NCBI RefSeq assembly: GCF_003597395.2
Contig: NC_133776.1
Coordinates: 36,619,097-36,683,096 of the forward strand
Length of the DNA stretch: 64,000 nucleotides
From: Chelonoidis abingdonii
Lineage: Eukaryota > Chordata > Testudines > Testudinidae
Reading direction: 5' to 3'
Position 1 is the stretch's first letter, and every line of letters starts with the position of its first letter. Position numbers and translations under genes: made by a program. The notes under the pieces were generated by a model. That model ran no database searches, was not told the DNA's origin, and worked only from the letters and a program-made list of their open reading frames with translations. Shown here piece after piece: positions 11,358 to 22,153 of this stretch.

Positions 11358-11940
11358 TTATAGATTCATAGATTCATAGACTCTAGGACTGGAAGGGAGC
11401 TCGAGAGGTCATCGAGTCCAGTCCCCTGCCCTCATGGCAGGACCAAATACTGTCTAGACCATCCCTGATAGACATTTATCTAACCTACTCTTAAATATCT
11501 CCAGAGATGGAGATTCCACAACCTCCCTAGCAATTCATTTCACTGTTTAACTACCCTGACAGAACTTTTCCTAATGTCCAACCTAAATCTCCCTTGCTGC
11601 AGTTAAAGCCCATTTGCTTCTTGTTCTATCCTTAGAGCTAAGGTGAACAAGTTTTCTCCCTCCTCTTGATGACACCCTTTTAGATACCTGAAAAACTGCT
11701 TCATGTTCCCTCTCAGTCTTCTCTTTTCCAAACTAAACAAAACCCACTTCTTTCAGCCTTCCTTCATAGTCATGTTCTCAAGACCTTTAATCATTCTTGT
11801 TGCTCTTCTCTGGACCCTCTCCAATTTCTCCACATCTTTCTTGAAATGTGGCGCCCAGAACTGGACACAATACTCCAGCTGAGGCCTAACCAGCGCAGAG
11901 TAGAGCTGAAGAATGACTTCTCGTGTCTTGTTTACAACAC
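11358..11940 (-). mobile_element. younger CR1 LINE 3' fragment nested in the old CR1
   Basis: It starts with duplicated TAGATTCATAGA tail units, then GGACTGGAAGGGAGC, and runs about 580 bp to GTCTTGTTTACAACAC. At that point the older CR1 resumes. The first 170 bp are nearly identical to 1012-1183. It is 5'-truncated in ORF2 and has no clear target duplication, as is usual for CR1. Confidence 0.9.
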
Positions 11941-12098
11941 ACTAGTTTCCCTAGTTTATTTATGAGAAGATCATGTGAGAGTATCAAAAGCCTTACTAAA
12001 GTCAAGATATACCACATCTACTGCTTTCTTCCATCCACAAGGCTTGTTACTCTGTCAAAGAAAGCTATCAGGTTGGTTTGACATGATTTGTTCTTGAA

Positions 12099-13094
12099 TA
12101 AGGACTCTTACACAAGGAAGGGTGAGAACTGGCATCTCTCTCCTTCCTCAGGCAAAAATCCCATTGAAATTAAGGCTAACTAAAGTTTTAAGATTAGTTA
12201 AATCCAACCCTTTTATATTGCACTAGTAAAATACTACTTTAGTACAAATTTCCAGCATGGAATTACTTCATAATTATTGAACTAAACAGAAACCCTGGAT
12301 ATAAACATTACTGAACATTAGTAGCATTCAGAATCTGGTCTAGATTTTGCAAAGTCCTCACACTTATTGTTGTGACATGCTGAAACAAACACATCACTTC
12401 CAAACAAACCCAGAAGTTGTGAGTGTTTGAAAGCTAGACTTGAATTTTTCACTTTGTATTCATCTTGACTTAATTTAGTAATTAATTTGGAACACACATT
12501 TTTCCTGATTCCTCTGAAAGCCTTTGCTTCAAATATGAAATATGTCACTTTTCTAGACTGCATGTACAAAATGTTGCAGCTTTTGATACCTCCATGCTAT
12601 GTGGACTTTGGCACATAGTTGATGAATTCTAAAGGAATGGCTTTCAGTACTGACATTCTTCTATATTTCTGTTTTTGTCATGCTGTGGTGGGTTTATTCA
12701 TTCTTCTTTCATCTCTGCATTCATCCAACCAATCTCTCTCTCTGTCTCACCCTCTCACTCATTCAGTCACACCATCTGTTTCCAGATTACTGATTTCTCT
12801 GCATGAGTACCAGGTAACAGACATGACTTCTCCCAATAACTACAGCAAAAAAGCTTTCACACACTCTCCACAATCTGTGAACATATGATCAGTCTAGGAT
12901 AACATGTCATGCCAAACACACATTGGAGGAAAGAATCCTGAAATCAGGCTGAGTGATAGTATTTGTACTAAGGTAATTAAGCAGATAGGTTGATTTTACT
13001 TTTTTGTATTGTTCTAGTATTTATTCAGTTATGATTCTGCAAATTTCACTACAGCTAGAAAACTGTTCTCAGTGGTTTCATGAGAAACATTGCC
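12099..13094. other. unassigned A+T-rich DNA
   Basis: Nothing recognised. A CT-rich run (TCTCTCTCTGTCTCACC) lies at about 12733-12760. Confidence 0.45.
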
Positions 13095-13402
13095 TAAGAG
13101 TTAGTGCAGAGGACTAGATTCTGGAATTCTGGGTTCCACTGTTGGAGCTGCCTGTAGTATTCTGTGTCACCTCTGGCAAGTCACTTAAGGTCGACCCTGC
13201 AAAATATTGAAGGTCCTCCTTTCCCAGTAATGGTAGTGAGAGTTGAGGATGTTCAGCATTTTGCAGAAACTGGCTTTACTTTCTTTGTTCCTGTCTTGCA
13301 ATGGGAATAATACTAATCTCAAAGGGGTGTTGTGAAGTTTAAATTAATGTTTGCAAAAATTTTTAAGATCCTATGATGAAAGGCAGCAGTATATAAACAC
13401 TA
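13095..13402 (+). mobile_element. MIR-like SINE
   Basis: Blocks match the MIR/CORE-SINE order: GTGCAGAGGACTAGATTCTGG, CTGGGTTCCACT-like, GTGTCACCTCTGGCAAGTCA, CTTGCAATGGGAATAATACT, GGTGTTGTGAAG, and the tail ATCCTATGATGAAAGGCAG. About 90 bp of other sequence with a CAGCATTTTGCAG motif interrupts it between the TCACTTAAG block and the AATGGG block. Orientation is plus. The element is tRNA-derived and non-coding. Confidence 0.75.
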
Positions 13403-14254
13403 AGTATAATGTATTGTTAGTAGCTAAGTACAGGGATATCTTCATGTTCTGACTCTCTGTGGATGGAATTCACCAGCGTAACTGCACCAATGGACAGCCT
13501 CTAAGCTCACAGAGATTCATATCCAAATATCTGAAGGCAAAATTTGGTCACAGGCTAAGTGAGAGGGTTTGATTTTTTTTACATGACTCCGGTGTCACTC
13601 TTTTCTGAAAAATCAGCTTAGATTTGAAACTAATCCCTCTTTATTAAGGATACCCCTTTCCTGTTTTGTTTTTTGAGGGGGCAAGGAGAAAGCTAATCTG
13701 TATATATCATAAAATTTGCTTCTTTATGAAGGTCAAAGTGATATGGGGATGCTCTTCTGGATATGCAGCATTTACATCTTTAGTGTCAGGCAAAATAAGT
13801 GTTTAAATGTAGATTTTAGGCTCTTGCATTGCCCCCCAAATAATACACGTTTGAATTATTTAAGTCAGACAGATACTTTTGTAATTTGGAGCAAGTTCCT
13901 CCCTTTCATTTTCTTTCTTTCTTGTTCAGTTTTGCTTCTTTATCCACATCTTCGAGATTTAAAGATACAACTGTGTGGGTGTGTAGTTATTTACAATGTT
14001 TAGAAAAGAAATAGGTTGAATTAATCTTAAAGCCAGATACCTTCACTAGCCAAAGTGAGGGAAAAAATGTATGATTTGCAAGCTATTTATGTTAAAAAAA
14101 AAATTAAGCCATATAATAGTCATCTAACTGTTTTAAACCATTAATAATTACCTTGAAATTGTTAACTATTGTGGTTAACAGCCACTGCAAGCTACTCTTA
14201 ACAAAGGAATTGTTATCTGTTGATAATAATCAAGTTCTAAGCAATCATGATACT
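13403..14254. other. unassigned A+T-rich DNA
   Basis: No gene or repeat family recognised. Open frame 13716-14003 has no family resemblance. Confidence 0.45.
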
Positions 14255-14626
14255 TAGGGTATGGCTACACTGGAGAGTTGCAGCGCTGGTGGTGGGTTTA
14301 CAGCGCTGCAACGTACTCACCGTCCACACTTGAAAGGCACATACAGCGCTGCATCTCCCTGGCTGCAGCTCTGGCTGTACTCCTGCTCTGCCTGGGGTAT
14401 AACAATTGCAGCACTGGTGATGCAGCACTGCTCCACCAGTGTGGCCACCAAAAGCGCTGTAATTGGCCTCCAGAGTATTTGGAGGTATCCCAGAATGCCT
14501 GTTCAACCACTCCCAACAGCGCTGCAAATGCTGCAAATGTGGCCACACTGCAGCGCCGGTAGCTGTCTGTGTACGAAGACAGCTGTAACTCCCAGCGCTG
14601 TACAGCTGTAAGTGTAGCCATACCCT
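14255..14626. mobile_element. MITE with TAGGGTATGGCTACACT termini
   Basis: The left end TAGGGTATGGCTACACT is inverted at the right as AGTGTAGCCATACCCT over 16 bp. The flanking 3-mers TTA/TCA are a possible degenerate target duplication. The 372-bp interior is G+C-rich and contains many copies of the self-complementary motif CAGCGCTG. Open frames on both strands across it are by-products of this symmetry. Superfamily is uncertain (hAT or Harbinger). Confidence 0.8.
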
Positions 14627-15474
14627 CATCTATATTTTCTTTTGTTCTTTCTTCTTGTCTGTTGCTTTTCATAAGCACTAATTCCTGTTTCTCTGTAAAA
14701 CGGAAGGACACATTCCCCAAGAACACCGGATTATATGTGTATTTTATTCAAGCTGCTGAAAGACAAACAAACAGGTTCCCTGAAAATTATTTAGATTAAA
14801 AATACATAAATACAAAAACCCACCTTTTTCATCTTTGTGATAATACTGGTGCGCAAATACCATTAATAAAATTTGAAATGGAATGGAACCATCTGTTTAC
14901 TTTTCTGAAGATAGCTGTCTATATTATAACTATATTCAGCAAGGAGGTGCATGGCAGATACTAGCACAGCCTTTGATTTATTCCTGGAACTATTTTTTCC
15001 CATTTGCTGTGTATGAATGACACATATTGCAGTCCTGTTTGTTCATTAGCATCCTGTTCTACATCCCTTTTTTTGCTGAAGTTTTCACATTCATTTTTAG
15101 TGTCATTATTATAAATTAACATGTTAACATATGGATTGCTGCCCTTCTAGACAAGAAGGGAGTGTGAGACAAATGCCTAATTGGATCAAAGGACCCCACC
15201 ACTCCCCAGTACTGTAGTCCAGGGCAAGACAATAGTATCCAGTTCAAATCAAAAGCCTTTCATACCCTCGCTCTGCTGATGAATGCAGATTACCTCCTTC
15301 TGAGATGGGAAAAAGTGGGCCGGATCACATGCCTGTGCAATTTGCCTTTGGCTTCTCCCCAGGCCATATGATTGGATATTTAGTGAATCTGTGGAGAAAA
15401 CCAACGAATTATGTCAAGACCATCTTTAAATTTAAGTAGAAGTGATAGGTAATTTTACCCTTCTCTGTACTCTG
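14627..15474. other. unassigned A+T-rich DNA
   Basis: Nothing recognised. Confidence 0.45.
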
Positions 15475-15630
15475 GCAAGGCTGGCTCCAGGCACCGGTGG
15501 AGGAAGCACGTGCCTGGGGAGACACATGCTAAGGGGCAGCTCTCCATCCATTCTTGGGGCGGCACAGTCCGGGCAGCATTTTTCTTTTTTGCTTGGGGCG
15601 GCAAAAATGGTAGAGCCTGTCCTGTACCCT
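15475..15630. mobile_element. short interspersed DNA element (GGCTCCAGGCACC / TTGGGGCGGCA type)
   Basis: It contains GGCTGGCTCCAGGCACCGG, CTGGGGAGACACATGCTAAG, TTGGGGCGGCAC and TTGGGGCGGCAAAAATGG. This order I recognise from a common turtle non-autonomous element. The termini and target duplication are not resolved. Confidence 0.5.
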
Positions 15631-15842
15631 GCTCTGGTACACTTGTCAGCAAGAGGGAAGTAGTGAAACTAGCACTAAGCAGTGTATAGAGCCCTTTGCA
15701 GGCTCAGGCCCCAGTTTAGCACAACTAATTCTCACCTGTAACAAACTTAGGTTGGGATGCCCCAAGATGAATTAGGTGTTTAAAAATGGGAGCTGGCATA
15801 CAACACCCATTGGCCCCTTGGAAAATCCCAGCCTTAATGTTT

Positions 15843-15935
15843 AATGAGACAGGATGAGTAATACCTTTTATTGGACCAATGGGTGAAAGAGAGAGGCTTT
15901 CAAACTCTTCTTCAGGTCAGTTTTTAATGGCAGAT
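15843..15935. repeat. interspersed repeat (TTTTATTGGACCAA family)
   Basis: The blocks AGACAGGATGAGTAATACC, TTTTATTGGACCAATGGGTG and CTTCTTCAGGTCAG occur in fixed order. The family is widespread in sauropsid genomes; I suspect a Penelope-like element terminus but cannot prove it. A second, inverted piece is at 57545-57622. Confidence 0.55.
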
Positions 15936-16768
15936 ACAGTCTCAAATAGCAAGATATAGCTATAGAGACTTAAGTGGCCCTACCCTATGCAAAATTTCAA
16001 AGGGAAAAATCAATGCAACTTCAGCATGGACCCTAGATATGCCGGAAATTATTGAGTCCAAATTCAATCCTGGTTTGTGTGAGTGCAAGTGCATTGAAGA
16101 AACACTCATGCATCCACTTACACCTGGACTGACTTTACTCCATAAACCACATTCTCATTATAGGGGGTAAAGGTTAAAGAAGAATTTTGAAAAATGTTGT
16201 ATATTAACAATAACATACATCCTGTCACTGCCTTTATGTGAACCCCAACTTGGGCAATGTCCTGCACCACTGATATAAAGAGGTGATTTGCTACTGACTT
16301 CAATGGGATGTTATGGTCTAATAGAAACTGATCTGTTAATAAACCAACAGTTGCTCACCTGTACCTTAACTGGACTTCATGCTGTACCCGCCATACCAAA
16401 TGTAACACTATTTTAATGTAGGGTCTAAGAACCAGACATAACTTCAGCAGTGGGGAAACCTGCAACAAACAACAGCTGACAGAACAGCTCAGACACAGAG
16501 GATACCCTTTATATATTATAGAGCAAGCCAAGAAATCTTTGAATTGCCCAGAAGAAGAGATCAGAAAATGTGATAGTATTCCCTTCATTGTAAATTTATT
16601 TCCAGAAGATCCTACAGACACCAAGAAATCTATCCTCTGAATAAATGATGTAGCTAAGTTACCAAAGGCCATATGAAGATCATCACTGATTATTTTCCAC
16701 TGACCTTCTAATTTACAGAAATTTATTGTCAGAGCAGAATTAAGGTCTAACTGTACTAAGGGCTAGAT
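15936..16768. other. unassigned DNA
   Basis: No family is securely recognised. TTGAGTCCAAATTCAATCC at about 16050 may be a worn copy of the palindromic MITE family. Confidence 0.4.
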
Positions 16769-17079
16769 CAAGGATAGGCAACCTATGGCACGTGTGCCAA
16801 AGGCAGCACACAAGCTGATTTTCAGTGGCACTCACACTGCCTGGGTCTTGGCCACCAATCTGGGGGGCTCTGCATTTTAATTTAATTTTAAATGAAGCTT
16901 CTTAAATGTTTTAAAAACCTTATTTACTTCATCTTCAACAATAGTTTAGTTATATATTATAGATTTATAGAAAGAGACCTTCTAAAAATGTTAAAATGTA
17001 TTACTGGCATGCGGAACCTTAAATTAGAGTGAATAAATGGAAACTCGGCACACCATTTCTGAAAGGTTGCGGACCCCTG
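16769..17079. mobile_element. hAT non-autonomous element, 311 bp, with perfect target duplication
   Basis: Perfect 8-bp direct repeats GGCTAGAT lie at 16761-16768 and 17080-17087. The imperfect inverted termini are CAAGGATAGGCAACC and GGTTGCGGACCCCTG. The interior includes TTCAGTGGCACTCACACTGC and TTTAATTTAATTTTAAATGA. There is no coding capacity. This is a common sauropsid hAT-derived repeat as I recall it. Confidence 0.88.
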
Positions 17080-17148
17080 GGCTAGATTGTGATTTTAGAC
17101 TCAGACTGAAGAAATAATGGCATTTAAACACACCAATCCAGTGCGCGC

Positions 17149-17187
17149 TCTGTGTGTGTGTGTGAGAGAGAAAAAGAGAGAGAGAGT
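17149..17187. repeat. compound microsatellite (TG)n(AG)n
   Basis: TG repeats switch to AG repeats with a short A-rich interruption. Confidence 0.95.
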
Positions 17188-17240
17188 TTGTGGCTGGCTC
17201 AAACACACACAACTAAGGATTTTCTATGTGGGGACACTCA

Positions 17241-17468
17241 GGTCTGGTCTACACTAGGAGGTGGAGAATTGATCTAAGTTTTGCAACTTCAGCTATGTGA
17301 ATAATATAGCTGAAGTCAACGTACTTATATCTACTTATCATGGTGTCTTCACTTCACAGCTGATGCTCTCCCGTCAACTCTGCCTGTCAACTCTAGACAC
17401 GATAAATCAACCTCCCGCTGGACTGATCACTGCTCATCAATCCAGTGAGTAATGTAGATAAGCCCTCA
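17241..17468. mobile_element. MITE (GGTCTGGTCTACACTAGG ... TAGATAAGCCCT)
   Basis: The left end is GGTCTGGTCTACACTAGG and the right end is AATGTAGATAAGCCCT, a partially inverted pair. Internal blocks are CAACTTCAGCTATGTGAATA, GCTGAAGTCAACGTA and ACGATAAATCAACC. The design matches an abundant turtle/crocodilian DNA element. No protein. Confidence 0.75.
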
Positions 17469-17469
17469 G

Positions 17470-17722
17470 AAAAATGTACCCAAATTAACAAAACACATGA
17501 ATTTAAAGTGGATTAAGACCACATGTGCACATTTTTATTCAAAATTAAAGTGGTCTTAATTCATTTCCAAAGTGAATTAAGCTAAAATGAATTAAGGCCA
17601 TTTTAATTCTGAATAAGAGTGCTAGCACAGGGATTTAACGCAGTTTAACCAATCCACTTTAAATTCACACCTGTAGTTAATTCAGATTAAGTTTTTCTGA
17701 GTTTCCCATGTAGACAAGCCCT
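17470..17722. mobile_element. second MITE, abutting the first, one terminus missing
   Basis: The right end is CCCATGTAGACAAGCCCT. The interior carries inverted TTAAAGTGGATTAAGAC / AATCCACTTTAAATTCA blocks and repeated GAATTAAG units. The left terminus is not present, so the element is truncated at the junction with the preceding MITE. Confidence 0.6.
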
Positions 17723-20700
17723 TTAGTCATGATTCTTTCCCTCTTTGCTCCTTCACCAACTGAAAATTACCACTCTTTTTTGTGCTGGTTCAGTTGCTAT
17801 GGCCAGTGTGCAGGAAAAGGTTTGTATAACATAGCCTCTGCTTATGTGTCACCCTTCCTGAACCCTTGTGTGCTCCAGGAAACAAATAAGAGGGGCAAGT
17901 ACCTCCACTTGATCCTACAACCATAACCCAAAAGCGTAGTAGCCCATGTGGAGTCTTAAGGGATTCTCTTATACTGTCACAATAGGTGTGCTCTATTGTG
18001 ATTCAAGGAGATGTGTGATTTGAAAACATTTTATACTCACTAGATCTGCTCACAAATTTTTGGACAGAAACAGTTTTCTGCATTTCCCAAAATGCTGATT
18101 CAACAATGTTTAAAACATTTTTAACAAAAGGAAATTTAAAAATGTTGGAATTTCCATGAAACAGCAATTCTGAGTATTGACCAATGCTAGTATTCATTAG
18201 CCCTGCTACAGGCAAGAATGACAGTATAAGGCAAAACCTAATATTTATTCCATATACATGGTTATGATATTCAGTATCAAAATATAGGATGCAAGGAATA
18301 ATGTGTGGGCAAAACCTGCAATGATCTTGATCCAAAATTTAATGAGTACAAGACTGCTGTAGTTACTGGAAAAGTGGTTTAGCAACGATCATAGTCTATC
18401 AAATGTGAAAAATATTTCCATTGAAAAGGTGACAGGGTCAGAACAGCATGATGAAAGAGAAAAACACAGAATAAATGTTCTTAAAATAGGACTTATATCA
18501 AACTATTAACCTGAATACTAAAAGTAACAGGATCTGTTTGGATGTTGTGTAGAACAAACACTGCACTGCATAGATGTGTGTAGTTTTAAGGCTATTTCAA
18601 TTCCATCAATATTTTAGCCAGTGAGAGTTATCTCATTCTACATGAAGAAGGCCTTATGTGTTGTGCTGGATGTATCAGTTTAGCTGGTCTCTATGTATCA
18701 TCTGTCTGCCTCATGTATGTACTAGCAACATCTATGAAATGTGTAAAGTTACTCATATGCATAATTATTGAGAGGATTAGGACCTGGGATTGCACAGTGC
18801 AGAATTTAAATTGTTATCGTAGACATGTTTTTCTCATACTGTGTTTATACAACTAAAAAAAATTAATAATTAGATTTTTTAAACTGATGTTTTAGATTCC
18901 AGAATGCTAATTGGCTGGTACGGTGATGATAATCTGAAAAACATATCCTGCTTGCCCATTTACCTCACCTTAGATTAGGATTTTTGTTGTTGTCAAGAAA
19001 AAAATTTAGGCTTTTAATACTCAGGAGCTAAGAATCTGTTTAGAGTATCTCAAGCTTTCAGGATTAAGAGCTACAACTACAGCAGTAGTAATAGCCGCTG
19101 CATAGACTAAATGAACTTGGAAGTCAAAAATATTCATTGTTCTAACTTGTAAATGAAATTGATTAATTTTAGAAAAAAAGCAGGGAAAATAATCATTTTC
19201 TTAACAAAGAAAGAAATCAAATAACAAAAAAGAGAAGAAAAGTATAGCACTCAGGATAATCTTCATGAGAGAAAACATGAGTGTATTGAAGTAAAATAAA
19301 TTATGAAAAAGGAATGTGGAGACAGAAGGATTGGACTGTGATTGCCATCAACATTTTAGGTAATGTGAAAGTGACAGACTGTGGAGGTATTTAAAAAAAT
19401 TCCAGGAGCTGAAATATTCTGGGTTTTTGGCCAGTATAGTATTTGTAGATTCAAAAATTTGAAGGCAGAAAGGCCCATTCTGATAATCAAGTCTGAACCC
19501 CTGCATAGCACAGGCCACAGAATTTCACAAGGTGGCTCCTGCACCAAGCCCCTAACATCTGGTTGAGCTAGAGCACAGCATCTGGAAAGGCATTCAATAC
19601 GGAAAGCACAGAAAGCTGCATTATTATAATCCGACTTGATCTCAACATATGAGAAAAGAAGAACACTTGAACAAGCAAACTACAAAGCCAAATAGAGGTG
19701 AAAATATCTTGTAAGGCTGGATCCAGTGCTCTTCAAAATCAGTGACTTCAATGGGCTTTGGTTCAGGATCATAAAGCATATACCATATAGTAGGGTAAAA
19801 TAAGTATGCATAGAACACAATCATCCACCCACTTGTTTTCCTGCCTGTATAGTAATACTTTAGGTATTTTTTAAAAAATGTGCTCATTTTCTATACTTAA
19901 GATCAAAGACCTGCTGGGAACTAAATACAGGCATTACAACTGGAGCTTGAAGTTATTTATAGTGAAAATTGAGACTTGAGCTCAACTACTTTGTTTGCTT
20001 CAGAAGTTCAAGAATGGATTTATCTAACTTTAATAAACACGTTGTTAAGGAAACCTAAATAGTCCAGAGCTCATGTGAAACTGCTTGACAAAGGTTTACA
20101 AACTTGCTCCATGGAGCTGGGAGCTGTGCTGGCATTGTGCTGAGGTGGGAATTTGTCCATGAAATGGCTAATGTGGCAGTACTGGTGAGAGGGGGAAACC
20201 CTTTGAACAGACTCTCCAATAATTAAAGCCTTCTCTTCCTTTTGTTGGTGTTTATCTTGTCTGTTTTATTTCTTTCCCCATAAAGTTTAATTAGGTTACT
20301 AGGCTGCTTTATGAGATCTAATTGAGTCTGCAGCTGTTAATACAACACTTCACAGGACAAATATACATGCAGGTAGAAGGAATTATTACCTTGAAGCTCA
20401 TTGTTGTATCCTTCTGAGTAATAGGAAGGGATTTCCTCAGAGTTGGCTAAATACAGTCTCATTTCCTGCTCCACTTTAAGCTTCTGTGCCACATTTAAAA
20501 GTGAAATCTCCCTTCCACTCTCTCTCATTTCTAGTACCTACTGTAGGATGTCAGTTGGAAATACATGTTAGGCAACAGGAATATAATGTACACTAGCAAA
20601 ATAATGTTTCAAGGATGTCAGATTTCAAAGTTAAAAAACCCTGCTTTCAATGAAGCTGCTAATGTATTAGCTGTATTAGGACTGTTGAAACTGGAAAACA

Positions 20701-20829
20701 TTTGACTTTAATTCTTATTTGGATCCAATCCATTAAAGTTCAGTTTAAGCAAATGTAACTCAGTTCCTATCCCTTTGTCACATAAAAAGCATTGGGTACT
20801 GTGAATGTTAATTTGGGTACAAAAGGGAC
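17723..20829. other. unassigned A+T-rich DNA
   Basis: No gene, RNA or securely known repeat. GCTGGATCCAGTGCTCTTC with GACTTCAATGGGC at about 19712-19760 looks like a worn palindromic MITE. The open frame at 19642-19887 is hydrophobic but has no supported homology. Confidence 0.45.
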
Positions 20830-21780
20830 TTAGGCTCAGCATTTCAGTGCCTAACTTTAGGTGCTCTGCTGCCCACTGGATTCTCAGCCCTGACTTGGGC
20901 ACCCAAGTTCCTTATACAATGCATGGAGAGAGTTAGGTGCCTAAGAATGGAATTCACAGAAGCCCACATACTGTGTGGGGAGCCACCTAGGCTAGCCAGA
21001 GGAAATGCAGAGGAGAGGGGTGTGGCCTAAGCCATGCCCCATCAGAAAGTTAGGCATCTAACTCTGGGTCAGAAGCAGGTTCTTCCTGCCATTCATGATT
21101 CACAGCTGTGAACCATCACTTGGAATTAGGCACCTAAGCCCTTTCTTGCAAAAAAATGTGGAAGGGGGAAGTTTTGCTCAGTATTCAGAACACCCATTGG
21201 AACCTAGGTCTCCCATCTCCAGGAAAATGTCCTGACCTCCAGGCTATAGAGTCATTCTCTCGCTCTCTGGCATAATGAATATTTAATTACTTATACAAAT
21301 GTAGTACAGCTCCAAAAGGAGAGACTTAACCCCAGAATACCCTACTCTCTCGCCATATGGGGACCTAGATTCAAGTCCCTGCTCCATATCAGGCACAGAA
21401 GAGATTTGAACTGGTGTCTCCCAGGTGAGTGCTCTGACATTGGGTTAGTGGGAATCACCTCTGACTGTTTTATGTGGAGCCTGATCTGTTAGGTTTGTTG
21501 TCTTAGGTGGCCTTTGAGAGCTGCCTCTAGTCCCTTCCTAATGGGTTAGGTCCCACAGGTGAGATAGGGAGAAGAAATGCCTAATGTATGAATTCTACTT
21601 GATTTGATTGGCTTTGTATGTGCCCACTGGCAGACTTTTTCAGGACTTTATTGGTGGAAATTCAGGCACCTAGGGAATTGAGGTGCCTTCAGGGTTGGGG
21701 CGCAGCTGCTTTGAAAATCTACATTTTGGATTTAGGTACCTAAAGTGACGGCCTAAGTATTTTTGTGAATCTAGACCTTT
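20830..21780. repeat. probable interspersed repeat with recurring TTAGGNNCCTAA palindromes
   Basis: Variants of TTAGGTGCCTAA occur repeatedly: near 20840, 20933, 21048, 21126, 21663 and 21733. The right edge reads TTTGTGAATCTAGACC. The spacing and style suggest one old DNA transposon or several nested pieces. I cannot name the family. No open frame of note. Confidence 0.45.
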
Positions 21781-22051
21781 GTATCTGAAAAGAATAGCAT
21801 CCCTGGCCATTTTATTATCATTCTCACATACAAGACATTCCAATACAAATTATACCTTCACAATACTTGAAATATTTCTCCGGAATTCAGCTGCTTACTG
21901 TACAATATGGCTGTTATCATCAAGTTGGAGAAATGTGAGGGTATGATGATGAACGCTATTGTAGGTTGCAAAAAAAATCATTTTTGTAAGTCACTGAAAA
22001 ATATTAAGGTTGTTACACTAAGACTGTAGCCTGAATCAATTAGCATTTGTA

Positions 22052-22153
22052 GATCTGATTCCCCCCTTCCATCAGTTGTACACCCACATAACTCCATTGG
22101 ATCACTGAAGTTACTTCTGATTTGTGTTAAAGTGAGTGGGGACTTGGGCCCAG
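22052..22153. repeat. palindromic MITE-like repeat
   Basis: GATCTGATTCCCCCCTTCC, then ATAACTCCATTGG, ACTGAAGTTACTTCTGATTT and TTGGGCCC. It is imperfectly self-complementary around the CCATTGG/ACTGAAGT centre. Confidence 0.6.

Larger units (their letters stand above)
9035..12098 (-). mobile_element. old CR1 LINE copy, minus strand, split by two insertions
   Basis: Three separated pieces are collinear with CR1 in reverse: 9035-9708, 11096-11357 and 11941-12098. The first reads through CCACAACCTCCCTAG, CTCTCTGG-like and CCAGAACTGGAC blocks, the part near the 3' end of ORF2. The second continues with TTTGTCCAGATCATTTTGAA. The third contains CTACTGCTTTCTTCCATCC and TATCAGGTTGGTTTGACA, from the reverse-transcriptase region. 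The joins fall exactly at a hAT insertion (9709-11095) and a younger CR1 (11358-11940). Many differences from the younger copy show that it is older. Confidence 0.88.

Noticed and set aside
14237..14726. Open frames of 94-142 codons on both strands
   Set aside because: They sit in the MITE whose CAGCGCTG palindromes keep both strands free of stops. No homology recognised.
19642..19887. Short hydrophobic open frame of 81 codons, loosely reminiscent of a small mitochondrial membrane subunit
   Set aside because: The resemblance is only Tyr/Phe-rich composition. Part of the frame overlaps a worn palindromic repeat, and there are no supporting splice signals or flanking exons.
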